Source: Anaerolineae bacterium
GTDB lineage: Bacteria > Chloroflexota > Anaerolineae > 4572-78 > J111
Reading direction: 5' to 3'
Assembly: GCA_016931895.1 (NCBI GenBank)
Contig: JAFGDY010000039.1
Span: forward strand, 1 to 42,643
Length of the DNA: 42,643 nt
A program made the position numbers and the translations under genes. Every line of letters begins with the position of its first letter. Within the stretch, counting starts at the first letter, position 1. Below, in pieces: positions 42,606-42,643 of the stretch. The notes under the pieces are model-generated. The model made no database searches and was not told the origin of the DNA. It saw only the letters and a list, made by a program, of their open reading frames with translations.

Positions 42606-42643
42606 TGTCATTTCGACCGAAGGGAGAAATCTCCTCGAAACCG
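42606..42643. repeat. REP-like dispersed palindrome (runs off the window)
   Basis: TTTCGA (42611-42616) pairs with TCGAAA (42635-42640), and inside them GGAG (42623-42626) pairs with CTCC (42631-42634) over a 4-nt loop. Sequences of the form GTCATTTCGACCGAAGGGAG are, from memory, common dispersed intergenic repeats in several phyla. The bases 42513-42605 upstream of the Asp-box gene show no gene. Confidence 0.5.

Noticed and set aside
1-42643. CRISPR array, rRNA operon, intact insertion sequence or prophage
   Set aside because: No regularly spaced repeats, no rRNA-like stretches and no transposase, integrase or phage structural gene are seen.

Overview
The window most likely comes from the Chloroflexota, Anaerolineae-like. 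I infer this from gene content, without a search. It carries two DUF2298 membrane proteins (the family described mainly from Chloroflexota and Archaea), an Agl23-like glycosyltransferase fused to NHL repeats, several other large polytopic glycosyltransferase-like proteins, and many GAF-rich sensor kinases. G+C is moderate. Start codons include several TTG and GTG.

Region A (1-14.2 kb, minus strand, visibly more AT-rich than the rest). After the 5' part of an aldo/keto reductase and a 77-bp MITE-like palindrome comes a block of seven genes pointing one way. In order of transcription (right to left) they are: an S1-S1-receiver-GAF-histidine kinase fusion, a giant receiver/nine-GAF/PAS/HATPase protein, a degenerate receiver, a response regulator with a phosphotransferase-like middle and an OmpR-type DNA-binding end, and then a separately promoted trio. 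The trio is a zinc ribbon, an SPFH/band-7 protein and a protein resembling the N-terminal half of VirB4/HerA-type ATPases without the ATPase. Tandem 14-bp direct repeats with a 21-bp period lie between the regulator and the trio, next to a -10 box and just before a terminator-like hairpin. This block is the best candidate for an undescribed system. I infer that it senses a signal through the kinases and controls an SPFH-based membrane or chaperone-like complex.

Region B (14.4-19.6 kb, plus strand, G+C-rich). Housekeeping genes: glpK, a ketopantoate reductase (panE-like), a SAM methyltransferase and miaB.

Region C (19.6-36.1 kb, minus strand). A run of membrane proteins for envelope or glycan work: Agl23-like/NHL, a divergent GT39-like protein, DUF2298, and a GT39-DUF2298 fusion. 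Interspersed are an ECF sigma/anti-sigma pair, a Vps62-like protein, an isochorismatase-like hydrolase and a methyltransferase. The fusion gene appears to have a leaderless promoter.

Region D (36.2-42.6 kb). A tRNA-Gln(CUG) with a clear promoter and terminator, then a FemAB/GNAT-type acyltransferase and a GT4 glycosyltransferase on the plus strand. Facing them are two lipoproteins, a clan GH-A-like glycosidase and an Asp-box beta-propeller. The window ends in a REP-like dispersed palindrome. No CRISPR array, rRNA or intact insertion sequence is visible.
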